DNA of 64,000 nucleotides, from the NCBI RefSeq assembly GCF_003086295.3, contig NC_092044.1:76532024-76596023 (forward strand). The letters run 5' to 3'. A model generated the notes under the pieces. The model had not been told where the DNA came from and did no database searches. It saw only the letters and a program-made list of their open reading frames with translations. The position numbers and the translations under genes were made by a program. The DNA comes from Arachis hypogaea (Eukaryota; Streptophyta; Magnoliopsida; Fabales; Fabaceae). Of the stretch, positions 11,509 to 22,448 are shown piece after piece. Every line of letters begins with the position of its first letter. Position 1 is the stretch's first letter.

Positions 11509-13839
11509 ATGAGCAGGAGCAAAGACAAAAGCATTCTTGTTGAGGCTGACCCTGAACCTGAAAGGACCTTGAAGCGAAAGCTAAGAGAAGCTAAAGCACA
11601 ACTCTCTGTAGAGGACCTAACAGAAATCTTCAAAGAAGAAGACATGGCAGCCGAAAACAACAACAATGCCAACAATGCAAGGAAGGTGTTGGGTGACTTT
11701 ACTGCACCTACTCCCGACTTCTATGGGAGAAGCATCTCTATCCCTGCCATTGGAGCAAACAACTTTGAGCTTAAGCCTCAATTAGTTTCTCTAATGCAAC
11801 AGAAGTTCCATGGACTTCCATTGGAAGATCCTTATCAGTTTTTATCTGAGTTCTTGCAAATCTGTGACACTGTCAAGACTAATGGGGTTGACCCTGAGGT
11901 CTACAGACTTATGATATTCCCTTTTGCTGTAAGAGACAGAGCTAGGATATGGTTGGACTCACAACCTAAAGAAAGCCTAAACTCTTGGGAAAAGCTAGTC
12001 AATGCCTTATTGGCAAAGTTCTTTCCACCTAAAAAAATGAGTAAGCTTAGAGTGGAAGTCCAAACCTTCAAACAGAAGGAAGGTGAATCCCTCTATGAAG
12101 CTTGGGAAACATACAAATAATTGATCAGAAAGTGTCCGTCTGACATGCTTTCTGAATGGAGCATCATAGGTATCTTCTATGATGGTCTGTCTGAACTGTC
12201 CAAGATGTCATTGGAAAGCTCTGCTGAAGGATCTCTTCTTCTGAAGAAGATGCCTGTAGAAGCTCAAGAACTCATTGAAATGGTTGCAAATAACCAATTC
12301 ATGTACACTTCTGAAAGGAATCCTGTGAACAATGGGACGAATCAGAAGAAAGGAGTTCTTGAGATTGATATTCTGAATGCCATATTGGCTCAGAACAAAA
12401 TATTGACTCAGCAAGTCAATATGATTTCTCAAAGTCTGTTTGGAATGCAAGCTGCACCAGGCAGTACTAAGGACGCTTCATCTGAAGAAGAAGCTTATGA
12501 TCCTGAGAACCCTTCAATGGTAGAGGTGAATTACATGGGAAAACCCTATGGAAACACCTATAATCCTTTATGGAGAAATCATCCAAATCTCTCATGGAAG
12601 GATCAACAGAGACCTCAACAAGGTTTCAACAACAATAATGGTGGAAGAAACAGGTTTAGCAATGGCAAGCCTTTTCCATCATCTTCTCAGCAACAGACAG
12701 AGAATTCTAAGCAGAGCCACTCTGACTTAGCAACCATGGTCTCTGATCTAATCAAAACCACCCAAAGTTTCATGACTGAAACAAGGTCCTCCATTAGAAA
12801 CTTGGAGGCACAAGTGGGTCAGCTGAGTAAGAAAGTTACTGAACTCCCTCCTAGTACTCTTCCAAGCAATACAGAAGAGAATCCAAAAGGAGAGTGAAAG
12901 GTCATCAACATGGCCGAATTTGGAGAGGAGGAAGAGGCAGTGAGCGCCACTAAGGAAGACCTCAATGGACGTCCACTGGCCTCCAATGAGTTCCATAATG
13001 AGGAACCATGGGAATCTGAGGCTCACACTGAGACCATAGAGATTCCATTGAATTTATTTCTGCCATTCATGAGCTCTGATGAGTATTCTTCCTCTGAAGA
13101 GGACGAAGATGTCACTGAAGAGCAAGTTGCTAAGTACCTTGGAGCAATCATGAAGCTAAATGACAAGTTATTTGGTAATGAGACTTGGGAGGATGAACCT
13201 CCTTTGCTCACCAAAGAACTGGATAACTTGACTAGGTAGAGATTACCTCAAAAGAGACAGGACCCTGGGAAGTTTTCAATACCTTGTACAATAGGCACCA
13301 TGACCTTCAAGAAGGCTCTGTGTGACCTAGGGTCAAGCATAAACCTCATGCTTCTCTCTGTAATGGAGAAGCTAGGGATCTTTGAGGTACAAGCTGCAAG
13401 AATCTCACTAGAGATGGCAGACAATTCAAGAAAACAAGCTTATGGACTTGTAGAGGATGTTGTAGTAAATATTGAAGACCATTACATCCTTGCTAATTTC
13501 ATAGTCCTAGAGACTGGGAAGTGCTTGGATGAAACCATCATCCTTGGCAGATCCTTCCTAGCCACAGCAAAGGCTGTGAATGATGTTGGCAGAGGAGAAT
13601 TGATCATTCAAGTGAATGAAGAATCCCTTGTGTTTAAGGCTCAAGGATATCCCTCTGTAACCATGGAGAGGAAGCATGAAGAGCTTCTCTCAAAACAGAG
13701 TCAAACAGAGCCCCCACAGTCAAACTCTAAGTTTGGTGTTGGGAGGCCACAACCAAATTCTAAGTTTGGTGTTGAACCCCCACATTCAAACTCTAAGTTT
13801 GGTGTTGGGAGGTTCCAACATTGCTCTGAGTATCTATGA
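11509..13839 (+). pseudogene. gag-protease frame of element B, broken by three stops
   Basis: One reading frame runs from ATG 11509 to the stop at 13839, interrupted by stops at 12118-12120, 12895-12897 and 13237-13239. The first half is a retrotransposon gag capsid region: FPFAVRDRARIWL near residue 144, then FFPPKKMSKLR and SLYEAWETYK just before the first stop. It continues after that stop with RKCPSDMLSEW. A Gln/Asn-rich tail follows. The last part is an aspartic protease with active-site motif LCDLGSSINLM near 13318-13350 and IILGRSFLAT. Gag would form the particle and the protease would process it. The C-terminus carries three SKFGV repeats. No polymerase follows. The gag differs clearly from that of H. 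Confidence 0.88.
13728..13807 (+). repeat. Three in-frame copies of the 14-mer at 33-bp period
   Basis: TAAGTTTGGTGTTG occurs exactly at 13728, 13761 and 13794, encoding SKFGV each time at the end of the gag-protease frame. Element H has the same three at 61570, 61603 and 61636. Confidence 0.9.
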
Positions 13840-13888
13840 GGCTCCATGAGAGCCCACTGTCAAGCTACTGACATTAAAGAAGCGCTTG

Positions 13889-13904
13889 TTGGGAGGCAAC
13901 CCAA
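13889..13904 (+). other. Post-stop hairpin of B
   Basis: TTGGG pairs with CCCAA around loop AGGCAA, about 50 bp after the gag-protease stop, next to AGAAGCGCTTG. It matches the position of the GGTGGG/CCCACC hairpins of D, E, F and G. Confidence 0.7.
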
Positions 13905-14043
13905 TGTTATATTTATCTATTTTCCTTTTGTTATTTTATGTTTTCTGTAGGTTGATGATCATGGGAAGTCAGAAAATCAATTGAAAAAGCAAAAACAGAA
14001 TGAAAAATAGAAAGAAAAACAGCATACCCTGGAGGAAAATTTG

Positions 14044-14215
14044 CTGGCGTTTAAACGCCAGTAAGGGCAGCAAATTGGCATTTAACGCCCAGTCTGGCAC
14101 CATTCTGGGCGTTTAACGCCAGAATGGGGCAGCAGACTGGCGTTAAATACCAGAAAAGGGCAAGAAGTTGGCGTTAAACGCCAGAAATGGGCACCAGCCC
14201 GGCGTTTAACGCCAG
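14044..14215. repeat. GGCGTT/AACGCC palindrome cluster, second block of B
   Basis: Five or six palindromes spaced about 30 bp apart, starting with the perfect 18-bp CTGGCGTTTAAACGCCAG. The same block is in H at 61885-62055. Confidence 0.88.
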
Positions 14216-14641
14216 AATTGGCATAAAGAGCATTTTTTGCTCGCCACTTGGTGCAGGGATGAATTTTCTTTGACACCTCAGGATCTGTGGACCCCACAGG
14301 ATCCCCACCTACCCCACCACCCTCTCTCTTCTTCACCCATTCACCAATCACCTCAACACCTCTTCTCCAAAACCCCTCACCTATCAAATCCCACTATTCT
14401 CCTCACCACTCACATCCATCCTTCATAAAACCTCACCTACCTCACCATTCAAATTCAAACCACTTTCCCTCCCAAACCCACCCATTATGGCCGAACCATA
14501 CACCCCCTCTCCACTCCTATATAAACCCATCTTCACTCCTTCATTTTCACACAACCTAAACACTACTTCTCCCCCTTGGCCGAACCACAAAGCCTCCTCC
14601 ATCTCCTCTATTTCTTCTTCTTCTACTCTCTTCTTTCTTCT

Positions 14642-14661
14642 TTTGCTCGAGGACGAGCAAA
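14642..14661 (+). other. Mid-element hairpin of B
   Basis: TTTGCTCG and CGAGCAAA pair around loop AGGA, 5 nt before a 14-mer copy at 14667-14680. The stem differs at several positions from the terminal hairpin of the same element, with pairing kept. Confidence 0.8.
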
Positions 14662-14666
14662 CCTTC

Positions 14667-14680
14667 TAAGTTTGGTGTGG
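14667..14680 (+). other. Mid-element 14-mer of B
   Basis: TAAGTTTGGTGTGG, one or two bases from the terminal 14-mer. Candidate second plus-strand primer tract or other cis signal; role inferred. Confidence 0.5.
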
Positions 14681-14715
14681 TAAAAGCATTGCTTTTTGTT
14701 TTTCCATAACCATTT

Positions 14716-15253
14716 ATGGCATCTAAGGCCGGAGAAACCTCTAGAAAGAGGAAAGAAAAAGCAAAAGCTTTCTCCTCCGAGTCATGGGAGATGGAGAGAT
14801 TCATCTCAAGGGTGCATCAAGACCACTTCTATGAAGTTGTGGCCATGAAAAAGGTGATCCCCGAGGACCCTTTCAAACTCAAAAAGGGTCAACTTTGATC
14901 AAAGGTTGGACCAAGTCCTCATGGATGCCACTAAGAAAAGGATGGAGCAAACAAGAGATCCCACTCATGGACATGAGCATGCGGAAACTCCTCATCATGA
15001 AATCCCTGAGATGCCTCAAGGGATGCACTTTCCTCCACAAAACTATTGGGAGCAAATCAACACCTCCCTAGGAGAATTGAGTTCCAACATGGGACAACTA
15101 AGGGTGGATCACCAAGAACATTCCATCCTCCTCCATGAGATTAGAGAAGACCAAAGAGTCATGAGAGAGGAGCAACAAAGGCAAGGAAGAGACATTGAGG
15201 AGCTCAAGCACTCCATAAGATCTTCAAGAGGAAGAACAAGCTACCATCACTAA
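14716..15253 (+). pseudogene. Small downstream gene of B, frameshifted
   Basis: It starts MASKAGETSRKRKEK after the mid-element 14-mer, where Athila elements often carry a third frame. The first 60 codons are basic, then acidic. The frame shifts near 14895-14906 and continues to 15253. The last 60 residues are Glu/Gln/Arg-rich and probably coiled coil (REEQQRQGRDIEELKHSI). There is no signal peptide or membrane segment, so it does not look like an envelope protein. H has a shorter version. Confidence 0.6.
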
Positions 15254-16101
15254 GGTGGACCCGTTCTTTAATCTCCTTGTTCTTTATTTTCCTGTTTTTC
15301 AAAATTTTCATGCTTATGATATCCATGTTTGTGTCTTATGATCATTAGTGTCTTAGTGTCTATGCCTTAAAAGTTATGAATGTCCTATGAATCATCACCT
15401 TTCTTAAGTGAAAAATGTTCTTAATTGAAAAAGAGAAGAATTGCATGAATTTTGAATTTTATAACAGATTAATTATTTTGATGTGGTGGCAATACTTTGA
15501 CTTCTGAATGTATGCTTGAATAGTGCATATGTCTTTTGAATTTGTTGTTCATGAATGTTGGCTCTTGAAAGAATGATGAAAAAGGAGACATGTTACTGAG
15601 GATCTGAAAAATCATAAAAAATGATTCTTGAAGCAAGAAAAAGCAGTGAATTCAAAAAAAAAAAACAAAAAAAAGGGAAAAGAAAAAAAAATGAAGTTGT
15701 GATCCAAGGCAAAAAGAGTGTGCTTAAGAACCCTGGACACCTCTAATTAGGGACTCTAGCAAAGCTGAGTCACAATCTGAAAAGGTTCACCCAGTTATGT
15801 GTCTGTGGCATGTATGTATCCGGTGGTAATACTGGAAGACAGAGTGCTTTGGGCCACGGCCAAGACTCATAAAGAAGCTATGTTCAAGAATCATCATACT
15901 TAACTAGGAGAATCAATAACACTATCTGGATTCTGAGTTCCTAGAGAAGCCAATCATTCTGAATTTCAAAGGATAAAGTGAGATGCCAAAACTGTTCAGA
16001 GACAAAAAGCTAAAGCCCTGCTCATCTAATTAATACTGATCTTCATAGATATTTTTGGAGTTCATTGCATATTCTCTTCTTTTTATCTTATTTGATTTTC
16101 A
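15254..16101 (+). other. 3' non-coding region of B
   Basis: AT-rich, with an A-rich tract near 15655-15690. It is nearly the same as 1-472 of A and 62580-63456 of H. No reading frame. Confidence 0.7.
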
Positions 16102-16121
16102 GTTGCTTGGGGACAAGCAAC
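16102..16121 (+). other. Pre-LTR hairpin of B
   Basis: GTTGCTTG and CAAGCAAC around loop GGGA, 4 nt before TAAGTTTGGTGTTG (16126-16139), which abuts the 3' LTR. Confidence 0.8.
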
Positions 16122-16139
16122 AATTTAAGTTTGGTGTTG

Positions 16140-17776
16140 TGATGAGCGGATAATTTATACGCTTTTTGGCATTGTTTTTAGTATGTTTTTAGTATGTTTT
16201 AGTTAGTTTTTATTATATTTTTATTAGTTTTTAGTTAAAATTTACTTTTCTGGACTTTACTATGAGTTTGTGTGTTTTTCTGTGATTTCAGGTATTTTCT
16301 GACTGAAATTGAGGGACCTGCGCAAAAATCTGATTCAGAGGCTGAAAAGGACTGCAGATGCTGTTGGATTCTGACCTCCTTGCACTCGAAGTGGATTTTC
16401 TGGAGCTACAGAAGCCCAATTGGCGCGCTCTCAACTGCGTTGGAAAGTAGACATTCTGGGGTTTTCAGCAATATATAATAGTCCAAACTTTGTCAGAGAT
16501 TTGATGGCCCAAACTGGCGTTCTAAATCAGCTCAAAACTGCCCGGCGTTTAACGCCGGAACTGGCACAAGAATGGGTGTTAAACGCCCAAACTGGCATAA
16601 CAGCTGGCGTTTAACTCCAAGAAGAGTCTATACATGAAAATGCTTCAATGCTCAGCCCAAGCACACACCAAGTGGGCCCAGAAGTAGATTTTTACTCATC
16701 TTTGTAAACCCTAGCTACTAGTTCTCTACAAATAGGACCTTTTGCTATTGTATTTTCATCTTTCAATCATAGAATCTTTTGATCATGTTTTTATGATTGA
16801 ACCCTCTATGGGAGGCTGGCCATTTGGCTATGCCTAGACCTTGTTCTTATGTATTTTCAACAGTTGAGTTTCTACACACCATAGATTAAGGTGTGGAGCT
16901 CTGCTGTACCTCGAGTATTAATGCAATTACTATTGTTCTTCTATTCAATTCAGCTCATTCTTGTTCTAAGATATTCATTCGCACCCAAGAACATGATGAA
17001 TGTGATGATTATGTGACACTCATAATCATTCTTACTTATGAACACGTGCCTGACAACCACCTCCGTTCTACAAGCAAACAAGGCTTGAATGTTTATCTCT
17101 TGGATCCCTTAATTGGAATCTTCGTGGTATAAGTTAGAATTGATGGCGGCATTCAAGAGAATCCGGAAGGTCTAAACCTTGTCTGTGGTATTCTGAGTAG
17201 GATTCAATGATTGAATGATTTTGACGAGCTTCAAACTCGCGATTGTGGGGCGTTAGTGACAGATGCAAAAGAATCACTGGATTCTATTTCGACATGATCG
17301 AGAACCGACAGCTGAATAGCCGTGCTGTGACAGAGCGCGTTGAACATTTTCACTGAGAGGATGGGAGGTAGCCACTGACAACGGTGAAACCCTACATACA
17401 GCTTGCCATGGAAAGGAGTAAGAAGGATTGGATGAAGACAGTAGGAAAGCAGAGAGACGGAAGGGACAAAGCATCTCCATACGCTTATCTGAAATTCTCA
17501 CCACTGAATTACATAAGTATCTCTATCTTTATTTTATGCTTTATTCATAAATCATCTATAACCATTTGAGTCTGCTTGACTAAGATTTACAAGATGACCA
17601 TAGCTTGCTTCATACCAACAATCTCCGTGGGATCGACCCTTACTCGCGTAAGGTTTATTACTTGGACGACCCAGTGCACTTGCTGGTTAGTTGTGCGAAG
17701 TTGTGATAAAGAGTTGAGATTGCAATTGAGCGTACCATGTTGATGGCGCCATTGATGATCACAATTTCGTTCACCA
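16140..17776 (+). repeat. 3' LTR of element B (1637 bp)
   Basis: Same length as the 5' LTR and alignable without gaps. It ends TTCGTTCACCA and is followed by the imperfect target duplication CATGC and D's internal sequence. Confidence 0.95.
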
Positions 17777-17781
17777 CATGC

Positions 17782-17990
17782 CCATGCGTACGTGTACCCC
17801 ACGCATGCACGTCATTGGTGATTTTGGCACTCCACGCGTGCGCGTCATTGACGCGTACGCGTGACTTGAATTTCGACGTAAATATGTGTTGGGCAGAAAG
17901 TTGTGTTGGTTTGGGGCTGAAAGTGTGCTAGATGCACAAAAGTTACCACGCGTACGCGTCCCTAACGCGTGGGCGTCATTTGACCAAACG
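17782..17990 (+). other. Element D internal DNA between B and E
   Basis: It continues D's CpG-rich palindrome region (ACGCGTACGCGT and degenerate units). The same texture lies left of B (8425-8465) and right of E (26043-26250). Confidence 0.75.
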
Positions 17991-18776
17991 GCCATTGAAG
18001 AACTGAAGATTGATGGTATAGAAGTTATAGTAAACTCTCGTTGTAAGTATAGTTACTAAACCAAGCAATCAACCTTTCTTACAAAAGTTTTGGTTGTCAC
18101 AAGTAACAAACCCTTTTTAAAATTGATAACCGAGTATTCAAACCTCGGGTCGTCTTCTCAAGGAATTGCAGGGAGGTATGTTCTTATTATTGGTTATGGG
18201 TTTTATAAATTGGGGTTTTGAAAGTGAGGAACAAGTAAATTAAATGACAAATAAAATAAATAATTAACTATAAAATAACTCTTGGCAAGATATGAAAATT
18301 CAGAAGTCCTATCCTAGTTACTCCTATAAGAATGGAAGTTAATCCCACTTAGTTAACCTTTGCGTAAGCAAGGGAAAGTCAAGTGAACTAATTGGTTAGA
18401 TTTCTCAAGTCCTAGCCAAATCCTAAGGAAAGACTAGAGTTAGTGGAATTCCAGTTAATTAGCCGACATAACAATCAATTATGAATAGTTGATAACTCAA
18501 GAGCTTCCAGTTAATCAATTAAAGCCAATAATATATAAAAAAAACTAAATAAGCATCTTAGATATGAAATACCTCAATTGCATTAATTAAGAAAATCCCA
18601 ACATGAATAGCTCGTAAGCCAAATAGGCAACATATGTAATACAAGCATTAAATTATCTGAGAGTAAAAGAGAAAATAAATAAAAATAGGAACATTGAACC
18701 TGATATGAAGATGAAATAATCCTGAAGTGAAAAGAAATCCTAATCCTAAAATAAATTCTAATCCTAATCCTAATCC

Positions 18777-18806
18777 TAAGAGAGAGGAGAGAGCCTCTCT
18801 CTCTAA
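18777..18806 (-). other. GA/CT-rich hairpin downstream of the TATA box in E
   Basis: An AGAGAGAGAGG arm faces CTCCTCTCTCT about 70 nt downstream of TATAAAG on the minus strand, in the likely transcribed leader. Similar structures lie in the LTRs of F and G and in S5. Confidence 0.55.
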
Positions 18807-18872
18807 AAACTACATCTATAACTAAAAATTATGAATTATGAAATCATGATAATGAATTAATGGATTCTCCCA

Positions 18873-18879
18873 CTTTATA
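18873..18879 (-). promoter_or_regulatory. TATA box in E 3' LTR
   Basis: TATAAAG on the minus strand, also at 25467-25473 in the other LTR. Confidence 0.45.
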
Positions 18880-19446
18880 GCCTCTGATCTGTGTTTTCTG
18901 GGCCGAAAACTGGGTCAGAAACAGCCCAGAAGTCGCTGTTTACGAATTTAGCTACGCTGGTTTTTTGTCACTGCGATGCGTCTGCGTGGATCACGCATTC
19001 GCATCGCCTAGCAGTATGGCCACTATGACAAATTTTATATCAAATCGAAGCCCCGGACGTTATCTTTCGAACACAACTGGAACCGCGTCATTTGGACCTC
19101 TGTAGCTCAAGTTATGTCTGTTTGAGTGCAAAGAGGTCAGGCTGACAACTTAGCAGTTTCTTCAACTTCTTGTATTCCTTCCACTTTTGCATGCTTCCTT
19201 TCCATCCTCTAAGCCGTTCCTGCCCTATAATCCCTGAAATAACTTAACACACATATCAAGGCATCAAATGGTAATAAAGGATAATTAAATTTAATATTTC
19301 TAAAGCATAGAAAACATGTTTTCACATATATCATATCATGAGGAAGGAATTGTAAAACCATGCAAATAGTATGAATAAGTGTGCAAAGGCTTGATAAAAA
19401 CCACTCAATTGAGCACAAGAAAAACCATAAAATAGTGGTTTATCAA

Positions 19447-19460
19447 TCTCCCCACACTTA
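19447..19460 (-). other. Polypurine tract of element E
   Basis: TAAGTGTGGGGAGA on the minus strand, one base from the 3' LTR. It is purine-rich, unlike its counterpart in A, B, C, D, H and I, but aligns with it base for base. Confidence 0.75.
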
Positions 19461-19464
19461 AATA

Positions 19465-19484
19465 TCAGCATGTCCTCATGCTAA
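19465..19484 (-). other. Pre-LTR hairpin of E
   Basis: On the minus strand TTAGCATG pairs with CATGCTGA around loop AGGA, with one U-G wobble. It lies 4 nt upstream of the polypurine tract. Confidence 0.78.
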
Positions 19485-20872
19485 GCTCAAGAGAAGCTAT
19501 AAAGGAATGAAGAGGAATGGTAAAATGTATGAAATGCAACCTATCTATATGAATGCAAAAATGTTTCTATCTACTTGGTTAAAAGTAAGCAAGTTCTTCA
19601 AAATATGAATCAATTCTACTAATTCAAATTATACAATGAAAGACAAGTAAACTTGTAAGGAGATAGCTCATGAAAGCAGGGAACATATAATCAAGCATTG
19701 AACCCTCACTGGTAGTGTATATCACTATAATCTCTCATGTGTCTAGGGTCAATCACTCTGTTCTTCCCTAATCATGCTTTCTAAACTTTGTCCTTCATCT
19801 AACCAATCAACAAATATTTAGTATACCCATGCACACATCATGAGGTCTTTTCAAGGTTGTAATGGGGCCAAAGCAAGGGTGAGGATATATGTATGGCTAA
19901 GTGAGCTATAAATTGAATCTTTGAGTAACCTGAGCTATCACCTAACATACATACATTCTATATAATTTTTAAAATCATGCCTAGCTACCCATAATTCCCA
20001 CTTTTATATCACATACTCATGTGTCAACTTTTCTTTTGATTTGTGTCACATATGCATTGATCTTTTATTAACTTAACATTAGGGTAATTTTGTCCCCTTA
20101 TTTATTTATTTATATTATATATTTTTTTCTTTTCTTTTTTTTATAGAGACATAAAAACTAAAATAACATATCAATGCATATGGAATTTTTTTAATTTTCT
20201 GTTTTACATGAGTAGATACCCAAATTTCACAATATTCAGAATTAGAAACATGATACATTCCCTTATTAACCCATGTTCCCACAGTTTCCCCACACTTAGT
20301 TGATGCACAACCTCTATCTTAAGCTAACCAAAGATTCAATTGGGATATTTAATTTGTTTTTCTACTTAAGGCTAGTGATGTGGTTATAGAACAGAAAGGG
20401 ATTAAAAAGCTCAAAGTGGCTAACAAGGGTGATGTAAAAGGTAGGCTAATTTGGGAATGGTGAGCTAGAATCAAATAGTGGCCTCAATCATATGCAAGTA
20501 TGTAAATATACTAAATAATGGACATATAGAATGGAACAAAGCAAAGATTGCAATCATAGAGAAGAAAACACACAAGAATAAAATATTATGGTTAAATAAT
20601 GTAACCATACAATTAAGCTCAAATCTTACAGGTTGTGTGTTCTAGCTTTTACCTATGTTCCAAATAAAACTTCCAAACAAGTTTTTCAAACAGTTTAATT
20701 CATTTTAGTGAAATGTTATAAAAAATTTCTTGAAAAAGAAAATATTACTTCAACCAAGTGGTAAAATATGCACAAAATCAAATAGATATGCAATCAAACA
20801 TGCAAATGCAACAATGAAAAACAAAAATTGGTGTTGAGAAGGGACTAACTGACCCGTGGAGATTGGTATTGA
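19485..20872 (-). other. 3' spacer of element E
   Basis: AT-rich non-coding DNA homologous to 43480-44857 of F. No credible frame. Confidence 0.6.
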
Positions 20873-20886
20873 CCTCCCCACACTTA
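20873..20886 (-). other. Mid-element copy of the polypurine tract in E
   Basis: TAAGTGTGGGGAGG on the minus strand, matching the terminal tract at 13 of 14 bases, about 1.4 kb inside the element. It is a candidate central polypurine tract. Confidence 0.6.
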
Positions 20887-20891
20887 AAGAT

Positions 20892-20909
20892 TGCACCGTC
20901 CTCGGTACA
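20892..20909 (-). other. Mid-element hairpin of E
   Basis: TGTACCG pairs with CGGTGCA around loop AGGA on the minus strand, with one wobble pair, 5 nt upstream of the tract copy. F has the same hairpin with the wobble replaced by a C-G pair. Confidence 0.75.
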
Positions 20910-21708
20910 TGCTGAGATGTGCAGGTGGGCGGGTGTTGTGGTTCCTCAGCTGTTGCTCGTTGTAGAAGCTTTCTCTTTACCCGTCCTGGTGGCCATCCTG
21001 AAAAGGAAGAAGAGAAAGGGACATGAAGTCAAAAGGATAGAGCAAAGAGCAGGGTAGTACGAGTGATAATCATGCCAAGTAAGGAAAATAGTGAATGAAA
21101 GACATGGTCGCGATTCCATGTAATCAGTTCATCAATGGAAATATAGGGCATGATAAATTGAGGCATTTAGATGCAAGATGTTTATTGGTATGCTGGCAAA
21201 GGCATGAATAGCATAAATCAAGCATTAAAAGCCATAATGTATTATTAGTCGTGAGAAACTAACAATAACGTTTGTATTGACAATTATATTCAATTAATAA
21301 AATATTGGAAAGGGTTTTGTGAAAAGCAGGCATTAGAGTAGAAGGATAGAAGATACTGAAAAACAGTGTATAATGCCATACGGGCATTTTCACAAACACT
21401 TAGCATGCATGGTAAATAAGTTATTGAATGCATTAAATTGAACATGCAAGCAATCCTTTAAAAGTAATATATAATTGTCAAACAATTCACAAAAATATAG
21501 AAAATAATGACCCAAATAAATTTCTAACACCAATGAAAATAATGCAATGAATGAAAGTATGCAAATAAATTAAATAAAATGAAAGAAAAGAAGAATGAGA
21601 AGTGAAAGAAAAGAAGAAGTGGTAAGTAAGAAAGAGGTAAGGAAAAATTAGGATTGGGGGAGAAAAGATAAAATTTTAGTGCGGATCAGGATAAGCTGTG
21701 CGGCGCAA

Positions 21709-22235
21709 GCGACGCGGACGCGTGGGGGACGCGTTCGCGCGACTTGCGCTTTAAGTTAATCGACGCGGTCGCGTCGGTCATGCAGACGCGTGACTCGTTT
21801 TATGCGACAGGCGTGAGGGCAGCCTCACGCCTGCACAACTCTCTGTTCAAAAATCTTATTTTGCCAAAATATGGGTGACGCGGTCGCGTGGGTCATGCGA
21901 TCGCGTGAGTGGCCAATATTGGGATATGACGCGGATGTGTGGGGCACGCGTTCGCGTGGTAGGGATTGTGCGTCTAGTACTAATCCAGCACCACTCCAGC
22001 ATAACTTTCGGCTATGCACTCTTTTTACGTCGATTACCAGGTCACGCGGCCGCGTGGGTGACGCGGACGCGTGGGAGGCATGTTTCGCATGTGACGTGGA
22101 CGCGTCAGCGACGCGGTTGCGTGGGGCGATTTGTGCCACGGGCATGCCTCCAGCCACGCTCTTGCGTGACTCTCTGTTCGATTTATCATTCTCTCTGAGC
22201 CACCTACGCCGCGATCGCGTCGGCGACGCTGTCGT
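21709..22235 (-). repeat. CpG-rich palindrome cluster in E
   Basis: Many ACGCG/CGCGT units, often with the centre TCGCGT/ACGCGA, spaced 15-40 bp. It lies between the orphan gene and the mid-element hairpin, as in F. Confidence 0.78.
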
Positions 22236-22381
22236 GTTGCGGCTTCCCCCTTTTTTTGTATATGCAGAATGCAATGCTAATATGAATGTTATGCAAAACT
22301 CTAGGTTCAATACAATAAAATAAAATAAAATTCGAAAACAAATAAAACTAAATAAAAATGAAAAAGGAACGATCATACCAT

Positions 22382-22399
22382 GGTGGGTTGTCTCCCACC
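22382..22399 (-). other. Post-stop hairpin of E
   Basis: GGTGGG/CCCACC with loop AGACAA on the minus strand, about 50 bp after the orphan-gene stop. Confidence 0.7.
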
Positions 22400-22448
22400 T
22401 AGCACTTTTAGTTAAAGTCCTTAAGTTGGACATTTGGTGAGCTCCCTA

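Larger units (their letters stand above)
8540..17776 (+). mobile_element. Element B: non-autonomous Athila-type element with gag-protease only
   Basis: A complete 9237-bp element with two LTRs of exactly 1637 bp, in strict register 7600 bp apart. Flanks CATGG (8535-8539) and CATGC (17777-17781) form a target duplication with one mismatch. Internally it has a primer binding site, a broken gag-protease frame, a post-stop hairpin, a palindrome cluster, a hairpin plus 14-mer, a second small gene and the terminal hairpin. Reverse transcriptase, RNase H and integrase are absent. By eye the LTRs differ at about 54 sites (about 3.3 percent) with no indels. It may correspond to peanut Feral, the non-autonomous partner of FIDEL; this is from memory. 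Confidence 0.93.
17996..19445 (-). repeat. 3' LTR of element E (1450 bp)
   Basis: On its own strand it starts TGATAAACCACTATTTT and ends TTCAGTTCTTCA. It holds a TATA box, a GA/CT hairpin (18777-18806), TTAGGA repeats and the LTR block shared by several families. Confidence 0.93.

Noticed and set aside
14044..14215. Evenly spaced palindromes resembling a CRISPR array
   Set aside because: The sequence is plant nuclear DNA within a retrotransposon, spacers are similar between copies, and no associated genes exist.
14716..15253. Envelope-like gene in B
   Set aside because: No signal peptide, membrane segment or cleavage site is visible. The product looks like a basic and coiled-coil protein.
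18757..18780. Telomere-like repeat (CTAATC units, TTAGGA on the other strand)
   Set aside because: Plant telomere units are TTTAGGG. This is a short hexamer run inside E-family LTRs, also in F and S5.
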